DNA of 64,000 nt. Origin: JAAYCI01 sp031551695. GTDB taxonomy: Bacteria; Bacillota; Clostridia; Oscillospirales; Ruminococcaceae. Shown one piece after another: positions 8,505-17,905 of this stretch. A program made the position numbers and the translations under genes. The notes under the pieces are model-generated. The model ran no database searches. It saw nothing but the letters and a program-made list of their open reading frames with translations, and had not been told where the DNA came from. The stretch's first letter is position 1. Every line of letters begins with the position of its first letter. The stretch lies in contig JAVBNG010000003.1 in NCBI GenBank assembly GCA_031551695.1, forward strand, positions 1 through 64,000. Reading direction: 5' to 3'.

Positions 8505-11500
8505 GCTTGGGGTGTTTGCGGGACATTTAAAATTGGTGCTGCTGCGGCTGGCCGGTAGGCTTTGCCGCGGCATGCGTTTGGCTGGGCGCGCGGTGCTTAC
8601 CGTGGGGCGCCTGGCCGTGATGTACGCCGCCATGGGCGCGGGCAATTTGCTGGGCTGGCTGAAAGTTGACGGCAGCCAGGAACCGGTGCAGGCCGTGAGA
8701 CGCGGCTGGGATGGTGAAGTGATTGAAACCGGCGAGGGCGACGAAGAGGCACAAGACGGCGAAACGCGCGTGCCCTGGGGCGAAGCCATTGACGAGATGC
8801 CCGAGCGGGATGTGGAACGAGATGCGCCTGGTGAAGGGCCTGTGGAGAGCACAGCCGAGCCGGCGGCCGGTTTTGAAAACGAAGGGGAAACTGAGGGCGA
8901 AGTTGCGCCACAAGCCGGGACAAAAGCCGTTGAGAACGGCGAACAGCAGGCTGGGAGCAAGGCCGCTGAAACCGAACCCGGGGCTGCCGCTGCGGAAGAA
9001 GCCAAACCCGCCACAGCTGCCGCCATGATGGGCCCGGCGGCCGTGGCGCGGCATGTGCCCTACAGCGCGCCGGAGGTGCTGCAAAGCGAAAGTGGCCCTG
9101 GCAGTGAAGACGCGCGCCCGCGCCCGGCGGACGCGGTGGACCTGCCGGACTACCTTGGCGCGGCCAGCCGCGCCTTCAACAAGCGCACTGCCGCGGTGCG
9201 GCCTTTGCGCAAATACCTGTTCCCGGCGGCGTTTTCGCTGCTGGTGCTGGCGGCGGTATACCTGTTTTCCGGCATGTTCCCGCTGGGGGGCAAAACGTTG
9301 CCGTGGGCCAACGGGCAGGCCGTGCCGTACCTGGCGCAGTTTAAGGATATCATCACCACGGACGGCGGCATGTTCCTGAGCTTTAAAAATGCCGCCGGCA
9401 TGGATTTTTGGGGCGTGTTCCTGTATTACCTTGCCAGCCCGTTTACACTGCTGAGCCTGCTGGTCTCAAAAGAAGGCATGGCCCAGTTTGCCAATGTGCT
9501 GGTGATGCTGAAAATGATTTTGGCGGCCTGCACGGCTACGGCGTATTTTCGTTACCGGTACGCGTTTTTCCGCCGGGGCGAAAAACAGGCGGGCCTGCTC
9601 GGCGTGATGTACGCCTTTTGCGGCTATACCATGCTGTACTGGCAAAATTTGGTGTTTTTGGATGAGCTGATTTATTTTCCGCTGTTGATGATGGCGTTCG
9701 GCGTGCTGGTGCGCAAGCAGCGGATGGGTCCATTTGCCTTTGTGCTGGCACTGATGCTGCTGTGCCAGTTCCAAGTGGGGTATTCGCTGCTATTGGCCGT
9801 GCTGGTGTTTGGCGGGCTGTATGTGGTGGCCTACGCCAAGCGGCGGGACAAGGGCGCCATCGCTTTGCGCCTGGGGCTCAGCTTGGCATTGGCGCTGGCG
9901 GCGTCCGCCGTGGCGTGGCTGCCCGCCATGGTGCAATACTCCCACGCCAAGGGCAATGTCTCCATGATCGACAGCCTCTCCTCCGCCGGCGGCAGCGTGG
10001 CCGCCACGGCGCTGCCGGTGGTGCTGTGCACGGCGGCGGTGCTGGCCGCTGTGGTGTTTTTACTGGTGAAACGGGCGTTTTTCCGGCCGCGCGTCATTTA
10101 TGTGTTTGTGTGTTTTGTGCTGTTTTGCGTGCCGCTGGTGGCCCAGCCGGTCAACCGGATGTGGCAGGGCGGCAGTGACAGCGCATTCCCGGCGCGCTTT
10201 GGGTTCATCGCGGTGTTTTTTGGCCTTGTGCTGGTGGCGGCGGCGCTGGAAAAGCTGGACGGCGTGCGCGACGTTTTGGCCAGCGGCAAAAAGGGTTACA
10301 TGTTCTTTGGCGCGGCGGTGGCCTTGTGCCTGGCGCTGTATGGCGGCATGCTGGGCGCGCAGCGCGGCGCGGCGGACGTGAAGTGGCTGGCCGTCAGCAT
10401 GCTGGCGGGCGCGGCGGGCTTTGGGCTGCTGTTTGCCGCGCGGTCGGGGCGGCTTGTTTCGCGCCAGGTGTTTGTTTTGGGCCTGTGCGCGCTGGTGGCA
10501 CTGGAGGCGTTTTACAATTGCGCCTTGTTTTTGCTGCCCGGCGCCGTGGCGGGCAGTGAATACAAAGCGCCCATGGCCGCCCAGGCGGACGCCGCCCGCA
10601 GCACGGAGGAAAACTTCCGCATGAAGGTGGCCGACGCGGCGGTGGGCGCAGACATGCCCGGGGCAATGGGATATGATTCCCTGTCCCACGGTTCCCGCTT
10701 TACCCGCCGGGAATACGCGGCGGCCATGGCGGCGCTGGGGTATTCCGGCCGCGGGGCCGAGGTAGCCTCCGCCGGGGGTACGGCCCTTTCGGACGATTTG
10801 TTGGGCGTTGGCGGCGTGCTGGCTTATGCAGACGGTGCCTGGTTGGTGCAGCCGGCGGCAGGCGGCGGGGCATACGCACGGGTGGTGCCGCGCACAGGGG
10901 AAGAACTTTCCGCCATGCCCACGGAAGACCGCATTGCCACGCAGGAGTGGCTGTATTATATGGTGTATGGCGCGCCGGGCCAGCTGCTGCAGCGCTACGG
11001 CGCGGCGGAACTGGATGGACTCTCCCTTGCCTATGACGGCGGCACGGCGCGTTACACCGCCGAAATGACCGGCGCGGGAACAGCCGTGTACCAGATTGAC
11101 GCGGGCAAAAACGAGACCCTGTATTTTGACTGCCTGCCGGACACCGCCGCCCCCCTGACGGACGGGAAATACAATTGTTTTAACGTGGCGGTGAACGGCG
11201 AGACCGTGCAGGAGGGGTACCCCGTTGCCGCAAACAACGGCATTTTAAACCTTGGCGCCTTTTCGAACGAAACGGTGACGGTGGAACTGCAATTTTTGCA
11301 GAAGGCCTGCACCATGCAAAGCTTTGGCGTGTTTGGCGTGACGCAAAAAGCGGTGGACACGGCGGCAAATTACGCCACAAAGGTGCCCCTTGCCGTGGAG
11401 GGCAACACCATCCGCGCCACAGCCACGGCCGATGTGCGGGGCGAACTGCTGCTGCTGGCGGTGCCGTACGACGAAGGATTTAAAGCCACAGTGAACGGGC

Positions 11501-11832
11501 AGGACGCGGAAATGATCCGCGTGATGGACGGATTCATGGCGGTAGAGCTTATGGCCGGCGCAAATACAGTAGAGCTGCGCTTTGTGCCACGGGGCCTGCT
11601 GGTGGGGGCGGTGCTTTCCGCGCTTGGCATGCTGGGCATTTTGCTTTCCCTGTTTGGGCTGCTGCGCCGTGCGGAGGAAGGCGAGCACCGGGTGACGGCC
11701 AATGAGAAAAGCGCCCGGTCGCTGCTGGTCATTGTGTTCCTCATCGGGATGATCATCGTGTATATTTTGCCGTTTTTCATCCAGGGGCTGTCCGATTCCG
11801 GTGGATTCCAAAATTTCACAGCACTAATTTAA
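8494..11832 (+). CDS. YfhO family membrane protein with long acidic N-terminal extension
   Basis: An 1112-residue polytopic protein. After a short basic amphipathic start (1-55), residues 60-230 are low-complexity and rich in E, A and G. The YfhO core begins at about 245 (YLFPAAFSLLVLAAVYLFSG, GGMFLSFKNAAGMDFWG) with 11-13 hydrophobic helices to about 700. A large extracytoplasmic beta domain and a final pair of helices follow. YfhO-like proteins are GT-C-fold-related and are implicated in adding sugars to lipids or teichoic acids. The start inside the yifB end uses AGGA at 8481. The extension is longer than in ordinary family members of about 850-900 residues. Confidence 0.82.
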   Translation: MRGKLGVFAGHLKLVLLRLAGRLCRGMRLAGRAVLTVGRLAVMYAAMGAGNLLGWLKVDGSQEPVQAVRRGWDGEVIETGEGDEEAQDGETRVPWGEAIDEMPERDVERDAPGEGPVESTAEPAAGFENEGETEGEVAPQAGTKAVENGEQQAGSKAAETEPGAAAAEEAKPATAAAMMGPAAVARHVPYSAPEVLQSESGPGSEDARPRPADAVDLPDYLGAASRAFNKRTAAVRPLRKYLFPAAFSLLVLAAVYLFSGMFPLGGKTLPWANGQAVPYLAQFKDIITTDGGMFLSFKNAAGMDFWGVFLYYLASPFTLLSLLVSKEGMAQFANVLVMLKMILAACTATAYFRYRYAFFRRGEKQAGLLGVMYAFCGYTMLYWQNLVFLDELIYFPLLMMAFGVLVRKQRMGPFAFVLALMLLCQFQVGYSLLLAVLVFGGLYVVAYAKRRDKGAIALRLGLSLALALAASAVAWLPAMVQYSHAKGNVSMIDSLSSAGGSVAATALPVVLCTAAVLAAVVFLLVKRAFFRPRVIYVFVCFVLFCVPLVAQPVNRMWQGGSDSAFPARFGFIAVFFGLVLVAAALEKLDGVRDVLASGKKGYMFFGAAVALCLALYGGMLGAQRGAADVKWLAVSMLAGAAGFGLLFAARSGRLVSRQVFVLGLCALVALEAFYNCALFLLPGAVAGSEYKAPMAAQADAARSTEENFRMKVADAAVGADMPGAMGYDSLSHGSRFTRREYAAAMAALGYSGRGAEVASAGGTALSDDLLGVGGVLAYADGAWLVQPAAGGGAYARVVPRTGEELSAMPTEDRIATQEWLYYMVYGAPGQLLQRYGAAELDGLSLAYDGGTARYTAEMTGAGTAVYQIDAGKNETLYFDCLPDTAAPLTDGKYNCFNVAVNGETVQEGYPVAANNGILNLGAFSNETVTVELQFLQKACTMQSFGVFGVTQKAVDTAANYATKVPLAVEGNTIRATATADVRGELLLLAVPYDEGFKATVNGQDAEMIRVMDGFMAVELMAGANTVELRFVPRGLLVGAVLSALGMLGILLSLFGLLRRAEEGEHRVTANEKSARSLLVIVFLIGMIIVYILPFFIQGLSDSGGFQNFTALI

Positions 11833-11897
11833 AGTGCCGCAAGGGTTTGCGTCGTATATATTTATTGTGAAGAATATGCGGCGGCAGAGGTGAAGGA

Positions 11898-12896
11898 TTG
11901 ACCCCAAGGGAACAGACACAGGAAATTGAACGCGCGGCGCTGGCAAAAGAGGCGTCTTTGAGCGAGAACAGCAAGGGCAGGCGGCGAAGCGAAGCCGAAT
12001 GCCCTTTGCGTACGGTTTACCAGCGCGACCGTGACCGCATCATCCACTCAAAGGCCTTCCGGCGGCTGAAGCAAAAAACACAGGTGTTCCTCTCACCAGA
12101 GGGAGACCATTTCCGCACGCGGCTTACCCACACGCTGGAGGTGAACCAGATTGCGCGCACCATTGCGCGGGCCCTGCGCATGAATGAGGACTTGACCGAG
12201 GCCGTGGCCCTTGGGCATGACCTGGGGCACACACCCTTTGGCCACGCGGGCGAGCGGGCGCTTGCCATGGTGAACCCCGGCGGCTTCCAGCACAATTTGC
12301 AAAGCGCCCGCGTGGTGGAGTGCCTGGAAAAGGAGCACAACGGCCTGAACCTGACGGCGGAGGTGGTGGACGGCCTTGCCTGCCACACCGGGGCCAAGCA
12401 GGCAGACACGGTGGAAGGGCGCATCGTGCGCTATGCCGACCGTATTGCCTATATCAACCACGACATTGAGGACGCCATCTCCGCCGGGGTGCTAAAGGAA
12501 AGCGATTTGCCGGAAGAGATCACCCGGGTGCTGGGCGGCAGCAAAAGCGAACGCATCACCACGCTCATCACGTCGCTGGTGGAGAACAGCAAAGGCAACG
12601 AGCTTGCCATGCGCGAAGACGTGGCCGGGCAGTACGCCGCCCTCCACAAATTCATGTTTGCCACCGTGTATGTGGACCCCATCGCCAAGGCGGAGGAAGA
12701 CAAGGTAATTGGACTTTTGGAGGCACTGTACCGGCATTTTTCTGAAAACCCTGCGGCCATGCCCCTGTTTTACCGCGAGATTGCCGAAAGCGAGGGCGTG
12801 GCGCGTGCCGTGACGGATTATATTTCCGGCATGAGTGACGACTACGCCGTGCGCGTCTTCCGCGACCTTACCATTCCCCAAAAATGGAGCCAGTGA
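11898..12896 (+). CDS. dgt: Deoxyguanosinetriphosphate triphosphohydrolase-like protein
   Basis: A 332-residue HD-domain dNTP triphosphohydrolase. Metal ligands are seen in RLTHTLEVNQIART and LGHDLGHTPFGHAGE (the HD pair), followed by the conserved NPGGFQHNLQSARVVE. It hydrolyses dNTPs to deoxynucleosides and triphosphate in the cytoplasm, tuning dNTP pools. The start is TTG 11898, supported by AGAGGTGAAGGA just upstream; no in-frame ATG exists before the conserved region. It leads the dgt-dnaG-sigA operon and its stop is one base before the dnaG ATG. Confidence 0.9.
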   Translation: MTPREQTQEIERAALAKEASLSENSKGRRRSEAECPLRTVYQRDRDRIIHSKAFRRLKQKTQVFLSPEGDHFRTRLTHTLEVNQIARTIARALRMNEDLTEAVALGHDLGHTPFGHAGERALAMVNPGGFQHNLQSARVVECLEKEHNGLNLTAEVVDGLACHTGAKQADTVEGRIVRYADRIAYINHDIEDAISAGVLKESDLPEEITRVLGGSKSERITTLITSLVENSKGNELAMREDVAGQYAALHKFMFATVYVDPIAKAEEDKVIGLLEALYRHFSENPAAMPLFYREIAESEGVARAVTDYISGMSDDYAVRVFRDLTIPQKWSQ

Positions 12897-12897
12897 C

Positions 12898-14652
12898 ATG
12901 ACGCAGTTTACACCGGACTATTTGGCCGAGGTGTCCCGCAGGATGGACATTGCCGAGCTGATTGGCGGATATGTGGAGCTGAAGCGCGCCGGCCGCACCA
13001 TGAAGGGGCTGTGCCCGTTCCACAACGAAAAAACGCCGTCCTTCACCGTGTACCCGGACGACGGCAGCTTCCACTGCTTTGGCTGCGGCACCGGCGGCGA
13101 CGCCATTACGTTTACCATGAAGATCCAAAACCTGACCTTCCCCGAGGCAGTGCGGTTTTTGGCCGGGCGCACGGGCATGCCCCTGCCGGACGAAGACGAC
13201 GAGGCCGGCAAGGCGCGGCGGCGGATGCTGGGCATCAACAGGGAGGCGGCGAAATTTTACGCATCCATGCTAAACACGGACGCCGGGCGCGGCGCGCGAG
13301 GCTACCTGCGGCAGCGTGGCCTGACGGACGGGATGATCCGCCATTTCGGCCTTGGCTTCGCGCCGGACAGCTTTGGCGCCGCGCTGAACCACCTGAAAAG
13401 CGCCGGGTATAAAGAAGACGAACTGCTGGCCGTGGGCATTGTGAAACGCAGCCAGAAGGGCGGGCTGTACGACACTTTCCGTAACCGGCTGATGTTTCCC
13501 ATCATCGACCTGCAGGGCGGCGTCATCGGCTTTGGCGCGCGTATTATGGGGGAGGGCGGGCCGAAGTACCTGAACAGTTCCGATTCGCCCCTGTTCAAAA
13601 AAAGCCGTGGGCTGTTTGCCCTGAATTTTGCAAAAAAATCCCCGTCCAAGCGGTATATCTTGGCGGAGGGCTATATGGACGTCATCAGCCTGCACCAGGC
13701 GGGCTTCACTACGGCGGTGGCCAGCCTTGGCACGGCGCTGACGGAGGAGCAGGCGAAGCTGCTCTCCAACTACGCCGAGGAGATCGTTATTTGCTATGAC
13801 GGGGACGAGGCGGGCCAAAAGGCCACCCAACGCGCCATTGAAAAGCTTTCCAAAACGCCGATGAAGGTGCGGGTGCTTACCCTGCCGGACGCGAAGGACC
13901 CGGACGAGTTCATTAAAAAATTCGGCGGCGTGAAGTTTGAGGAGCTATTGGAGGGCAGCGGCAATACCACGGAATACGCCCTGGCAAAGCTGAAAAAGAA
14001 GTTCGATTTGGCCACGCCGGACGGCCGCCTGAACTATATCAAGGCCGCGCTGGACGTGCTGGCGGCAAACGCCCTGCCCGCCGAGCGGGATATTTACGCC
14101 GGGCGCGTTGCCGAGGAGACGGATGTCTCCAAGGCCGCCGTGCTGAGCCAGCTGGATGGCGTGCTGCGCCAGCACCGCCGCCAGGCGCAGCGGGAGCGTG
14201 AGCGGCGCATTATGGACGAAGGCAACGCCGCCAGCGTGAACATTACCTACCGCCCGGCCGGGGACAAGACCCTGGCCGTGGAATATGCCGAGCGGCAGCT
14301 GGTGGTGGCGGGCATCAAGAACCCGGAAGTTGCCCTGCCGCTGGCGGAAGCGGCTGTAAAGCCGGAGGACTTTATTTCGCCGGAATACGGCAAGCTGTAC
14401 GGCCTGGTGCTGGACATGTGGAGAAGCGGGGTGGAACCGTCCATTACCACCATTGGCGCGGGCCTTGAACAGAGGGAAGTGGATGTGCTCTCCAAGGCGC
14501 TGGCCATGAACCACGACGCGGCATTCACCCAAAAGGACGTGGAAATATTGCTCGGGCGCATCAAGGGCGGCGCGGGCATTACAAAAGAGGAGCTGATGTC
14601 GGAGGACAAGCTGCGGGCAAGGCTGGAGGATATCCGGAAGCAGAAACAATGA
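12898..14652 (+). CDS. dnaG: DNA primase DnaG
   Basis: A 584-residue bacterial primase that synthesises RNA primers at the replication fork. The amino-terminal zinc-binding CHC2 domain shows CPFHNEKTPSF and HCFGCGTGGD. The TOPRIM core contains ILAEGYMDVISLHQAG and the acidic CYDGDEAGQKA. The C-terminal helical region (about 440-584) is the expected helicase-interaction domain. ATG 12898 is chosen because it begins the conserved FTPDYLAEV start of primases and lies one base after dgt. Length is normal. Translation is probably coupled to dgt. Confidence 0.95.
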   Translation: MTQFTPDYLAEVSRRMDIAELIGGYVELKRAGRTMKGLCPFHNEKTPSFTVYPDDGSFHCFGCGTGGDAITFTMKIQNLTFPEAVRFLAGRTGMPLPDEDDEAGKARRRMLGINREAAKFYASMLNTDAGRGARGYLRQRGLTDGMIRHFGLGFAPDSFGAALNHLKSAGYKEDELLAVGIVKRSQKGGLYDTFRNRLMFPIIDLQGGVIGFGARIMGEGGPKYLNSSDSPLFKKSRGLFALNFAKKSPSKRYILAEGYMDVISLHQAGFTTAVASLGTALTEEQAKLLSNYAEEIVICYDGDEAGQKATQRAIEKLSKTPMKVRVLTLPDAKDPDEFIKKFGGVKFEELLEGSGNTTEYALAKLKKKFDLATPDGRLNYIKAALDVLAANALPAERDIYAGRVAEETDVSKAAVLSQLDGVLRQHRRQAQRERERRIMDEGNAASVNITYRPAGDKTLAVEYAERQLVVAGIKNPEVALPLAEAAVKPEDFISPEYGKLYGLVLDMWRSGVEPSITTIGAGLEQREVDVLSKALAMNHDAAFTQKDVEILLGRIKGGAGITKEELMSEDKLRARLEDIRKQKQ

Positions 14653-14695
14653 CGGCCGCTGGGCGGCGAATGTATAGAGATTAGAAGGAGCAGAC

Positions 14696-15784
<1,089 letters not shown>

Positions 15785-15801
15785 TTCCACCTAATTTTCA
15801 T

Positions 15802-15830
15802 TTGACACAACAGCCCCGCCTGGGTATACT
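15802..15830 (+). promoter_or_regulatory. Sigma-A promoter of the Rrf2 regulator gene
   Basis: TTGACA (15802-15807), 17 bases, TATACT (15825-15830). Transcription is expected near 15837, inside the loop of the overlapping hairpin. Confidence 0.85.
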
Positions 15831-15867
15831 TTAAATATAGTAAATAAGTATACTTAGCGGGGCTTTT
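15812..15867 (+). terminator. Terminator-like hairpin of the sigA operon, overlapping the next promoter
   Basis: Outer stem AGCCCCGC (15812-15819) with GCGGGGCT (15857-15864), and inner stem GTATACTT (15824-15831) with AAGTATAC (15846-15853). The loop is 14 bases and a short T-run follows (15864-15867). Only read-through transcripts from sigA carry both arms; transcripts from the internal promoter lack the left arm. Confidence 0.6.
15845..15856. promoter_or_regulatory. Candidate Rrf2 operator
   Basis: Perfect 12-base palindrome TAAGTATACTTA just downstream of the predicted transcription start; a half copy (GTATACTT, 15824-15831) overlaps the -10 box. This is where an autoregulating Rrf2 dimer would be expected to bind. 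It is inference from position and symmetry. Confidence 0.5.
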
Positions 15868-15915
15868 GCCTTGGCGCACGGCGCAAGCGTTTGGGCCACG
15901 CATGGTGAGGATAAT

Positions 15916-16335
15916 ATGTATATCACACAGGAAGCGGATTACGCCATGCGCATCGTGTATGGGCTGGCTGAGGCGGGCTGCCGGCGGGACGCGCGCTCTT
16001 TGAGTGAGGAAGTGTGCGTGACGCTGCGTTTTTCGCTGAAAATATTGGGCAAGCTGTCTACGGCGGGTATTGTGAACAGCTTTAAGGGAAACCGTGGCGG
16101 CTATGAGCTGGCAAAACCGCCGGGGGACATTACCCTGAAGGATGTGCTGTGCGCCGTGGAAGGGCCTTACGTTCTGAGCCGCTGCATGCAGGACGAGTGC
16201 ACCTGCAACCGCCACCAAACGGCCACCTGCGTGTTTCGCCGGGCGCTTACGGGCATCAGCAACAGCCTGAACGGCCAGCTGGGGGCCGTTACCTTTGCGG
16301 CACTTTTGGAAGACGGCAAAAACTGCTGTGGCTAG
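15916..16335 (+). CDS. Rrf2 family transcriptional regulator
   Basis: A 139-residue Rrf2 protein. The winged helix is at the amino terminus (MYITQEADYAMRIVYGLAEA, SFKGNRGGYELAKPPGDITL). A cysteine-rich loop follows with C90, C95, C97 and C105, plus a terminal Cys pair. Rrf2 members (IscR, NsrR, CymR, RsrR) sense Fe-S status, nitric oxide, cysteine or redox. Here the cysteines are near, but not at, the IscR/NsrR spacing, so cluster binding is plausible but unproven. ATG 15916 is preceded by GGTGAGG. The PLP C-S lyase gene downstream suggests sulfur or Fe-S regulation. Confidence 0.88.
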   Translation: MYITQEADYAMRIVYGLAEAGCRRDARSLSEEVCVTLRFSLKILGKLSTAGIVNSFKGNRGGYELAKPPGDITLKDVLCAVEGPYVLSRCMQDECTCNRHQTATCVFRRALTGISNSLNGQLGAVTFAALLEDGKNCCG

Positions 16336-16395
16336 GGCCTGGCGTTTCAGGCGGTACGCTAACATTGAAAACAGGACAGGGGAACCCATTGACCC

Positions 16396-17625
16396 ATGGA
16401 AGACATACGATCTAACGAAAAAAAGGACTACGGCTTTGACACGCCGCCACAGCGGCGGGGAACCTATGCACTAAAATGGAGCGAGGCCGGCCTTGGCGTG
16501 CCGGCGGGGCCGAACACGCGCTTCGACGAGGACACTATTCCCATGATGGTGGCAGACATGGACATCCTGTGTTCACCTGCCATCCGGGCGGCCATGCACC
16601 GGGTGGCCGATTTTGGCATTTACGGCTACACCAGCCATTTGACCGAGCCGCGCTATACCGAGGCCGTCGTCAGTTGGTACAAACGGCGCTACGATACAGC
16701 GGTGAAGCCGGAGGAGATCATTTATTCCAATGGCTCGGTGGAGGCGGTGAACCATGCCATCCGCGCGTTTTCGAATGTGGGGGACGGCATCATCATCTGC
16801 CGCCCGGTGTATGGCCATTTCAACGGGATGATTGAACAGGACTGTTACCGCAAGGCCGTAAACAGCGAGCTTTTGAACGACGGCAACGGGTATTACACCA
16901 TGGACTGGGCCGATTTCGAAGCCAAATGCGCAGTGCCGGAAAACCGCGTGTTTGTGCTGTCTTCCCCGGCGAACCCTGTGGGCCGCGTGTGGACGAAGGA
17001 CGAACTGGCACAAATGGCGGCCATCTGCAAAAAACATCATGTGGTGCTGGTTTCAGACGAAGTACACTCGGACGTTTTGCGCCGCGGCGTGCGGCATACC
17101 ACCATTTTGAATGCCACAAACGATTACGAAAACATCATCATGGTAACGGCCATCAACAAGGCGTTCAACGTGGCGGGGCTGCAGTGCGCCAATGTCATCA
17201 TCCCGGACGAAAACCTGCGCGGGCTGTTTTTAAAGGATTTTGGAGAGCGCCTGTGCACGCCCTTTGCCGTGGGGGCGCTGCTGGCTGCCTACAACGAGAG
17301 CGAGGACTGGCTGGAGGCCCTGAACGGATACCTTGACGAAAACATCGATTTTGCCATTTCTTTTCTGCACACACATATGCCGAAGGTGCAGGTGTGGCGG
17401 CCGGAGGGCACCTACGTGCTTTGGCTGGATTTTAGCGCCTACGGTTTGGCGGAAGCAGAAATACACAAAAAAATCTACATGGAAGCGAATGTTGTGCTGC
17501 AAGACGGCATGGTGCATGCGGTTGAGTCCGGCGGGCAGTTCCAGCGTATGTGCGTTTCTTGCGCCCAAAGTGTGCTGCAAACAGCCCTGGAGCGCATCGC
17601 CCGCGTGTTTGTCGATGATGCGTAA
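16396..17625 (+). CDS. MalY/PatB family pyridoxal-phosphate C-S lyase
   Basis: A 409-residue fold-type I PLP enzyme of the MalY/PatB group. The start has the typical RRGTYALKWSE; MMVADMDILCSPAIRAAM follows. VLSSPANPVGRVWTKDEL contains the PLP-interacting Asn, LVSDEVHSDVLRRG the Asp, and TAINKAFNVAGLQCANVI the Schiff-base Lys. Family members cleave cystathionine or cysteine to give homocysteine or sulfide, and some also act as aminotransferases or regulators. The ribosome site AGGGGA is about 12 bases from the ATG. It lies 60 bases after the Rrf2 gene in the same direction and is probably under its control. Confidence 0.88.
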   Translation: MEDIRSNEKKDYGFDTPPQRRGTYALKWSEAGLGVPAGPNTRFDEDTIPMMVADMDILCSPAIRAAMHRVADFGIYGYTSHLTEPRYTEAVVSWYKRRYDTAVKPEEIIYSNGSVEAVNHAIRAFSNVGDGIIICRPVYGHFNGMIEQDCYRKAVNSELLNDGNGYYTMDWADFEAKCAVPENRVFVLSSPANPVGRVWTKDELAQMAAICKKHHVVLVSDEVHSDVLRRGVRHTTILNATNDYENIIMVTAINKAFNVAGLQCANVIIPDENLRGLFLKDFGERLCTPFAVGALLAAYNESEDWLEALNGYLDENIDFAISFLHTHMPKVQVWRPEGTYVLWLDFSAYGLAEAEIHKKIYMEANVVLQDGMVHAVESGGQFQRMCVSCAQSVLQTALERIARVFVDDA

Positions 17626-17653
17626 ATTTATTCAAAACAATCAATACACGCAG

Positions 17654-17686
17654 CCGGGTGTTTAACACCCGGTTTCTCTTGTTTTT
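17654..17686 (+). terminator. Rho-independent terminator after the C-S lyase gene
   Basis: CCGGGTG-TTTAA-CACCCGG (17654-17672) followed by a T-rich tract ending in TTTTT. It insulates rpoBC from the genes to the left. Confidence 0.88.
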
Positions 17687-17692
17687 GCCCTA

Positions 17693-17721
17693 TTGACAAC
17701 CCGATTTGCTTCGGCTATAAT
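17693..17721 (+). promoter_or_regulatory. Consensus promoter of rpoB-rpoC
   Basis: TTGACA (17693-17698), 17 bases, TATAAT (17716-17721): a full consensus sigma-A promoter, as expected for a highly transcribed gene pair. Confidence 0.93.
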
Positions 17722-17728
17722 GTTTTAC

Positions 17729-17905
17729 TGTATCACTATGGCCAAATGCGCCCTTTTGGAGGTAAAACAGAGAAAATCAGGCAGTGTTTTTTGTGCAAAG
17801 TGCTGCCTATGGAGGGCGTTTGTGTGTTTGCGGCAAAGGCAAAACAGGAACGAAACGATTTATTTTTCACGGCGGATAGCATAAAGACGGGAGTGGTAGC
17901 GAAAT
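17729..17905 (+). other. Untranslated leader of rpoB
   Basis: About 178 bases between the predicted start and the rpoB ATG. It holds two Shine-Dalgarno-like stretches (GGAGG near 17758 and GGAGG near 17813) without a convincing conserved reading frame. No terminator-like or L10-leader-like structure is obvious by eye. Function unknown; see findings. Confidence 0.4.
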
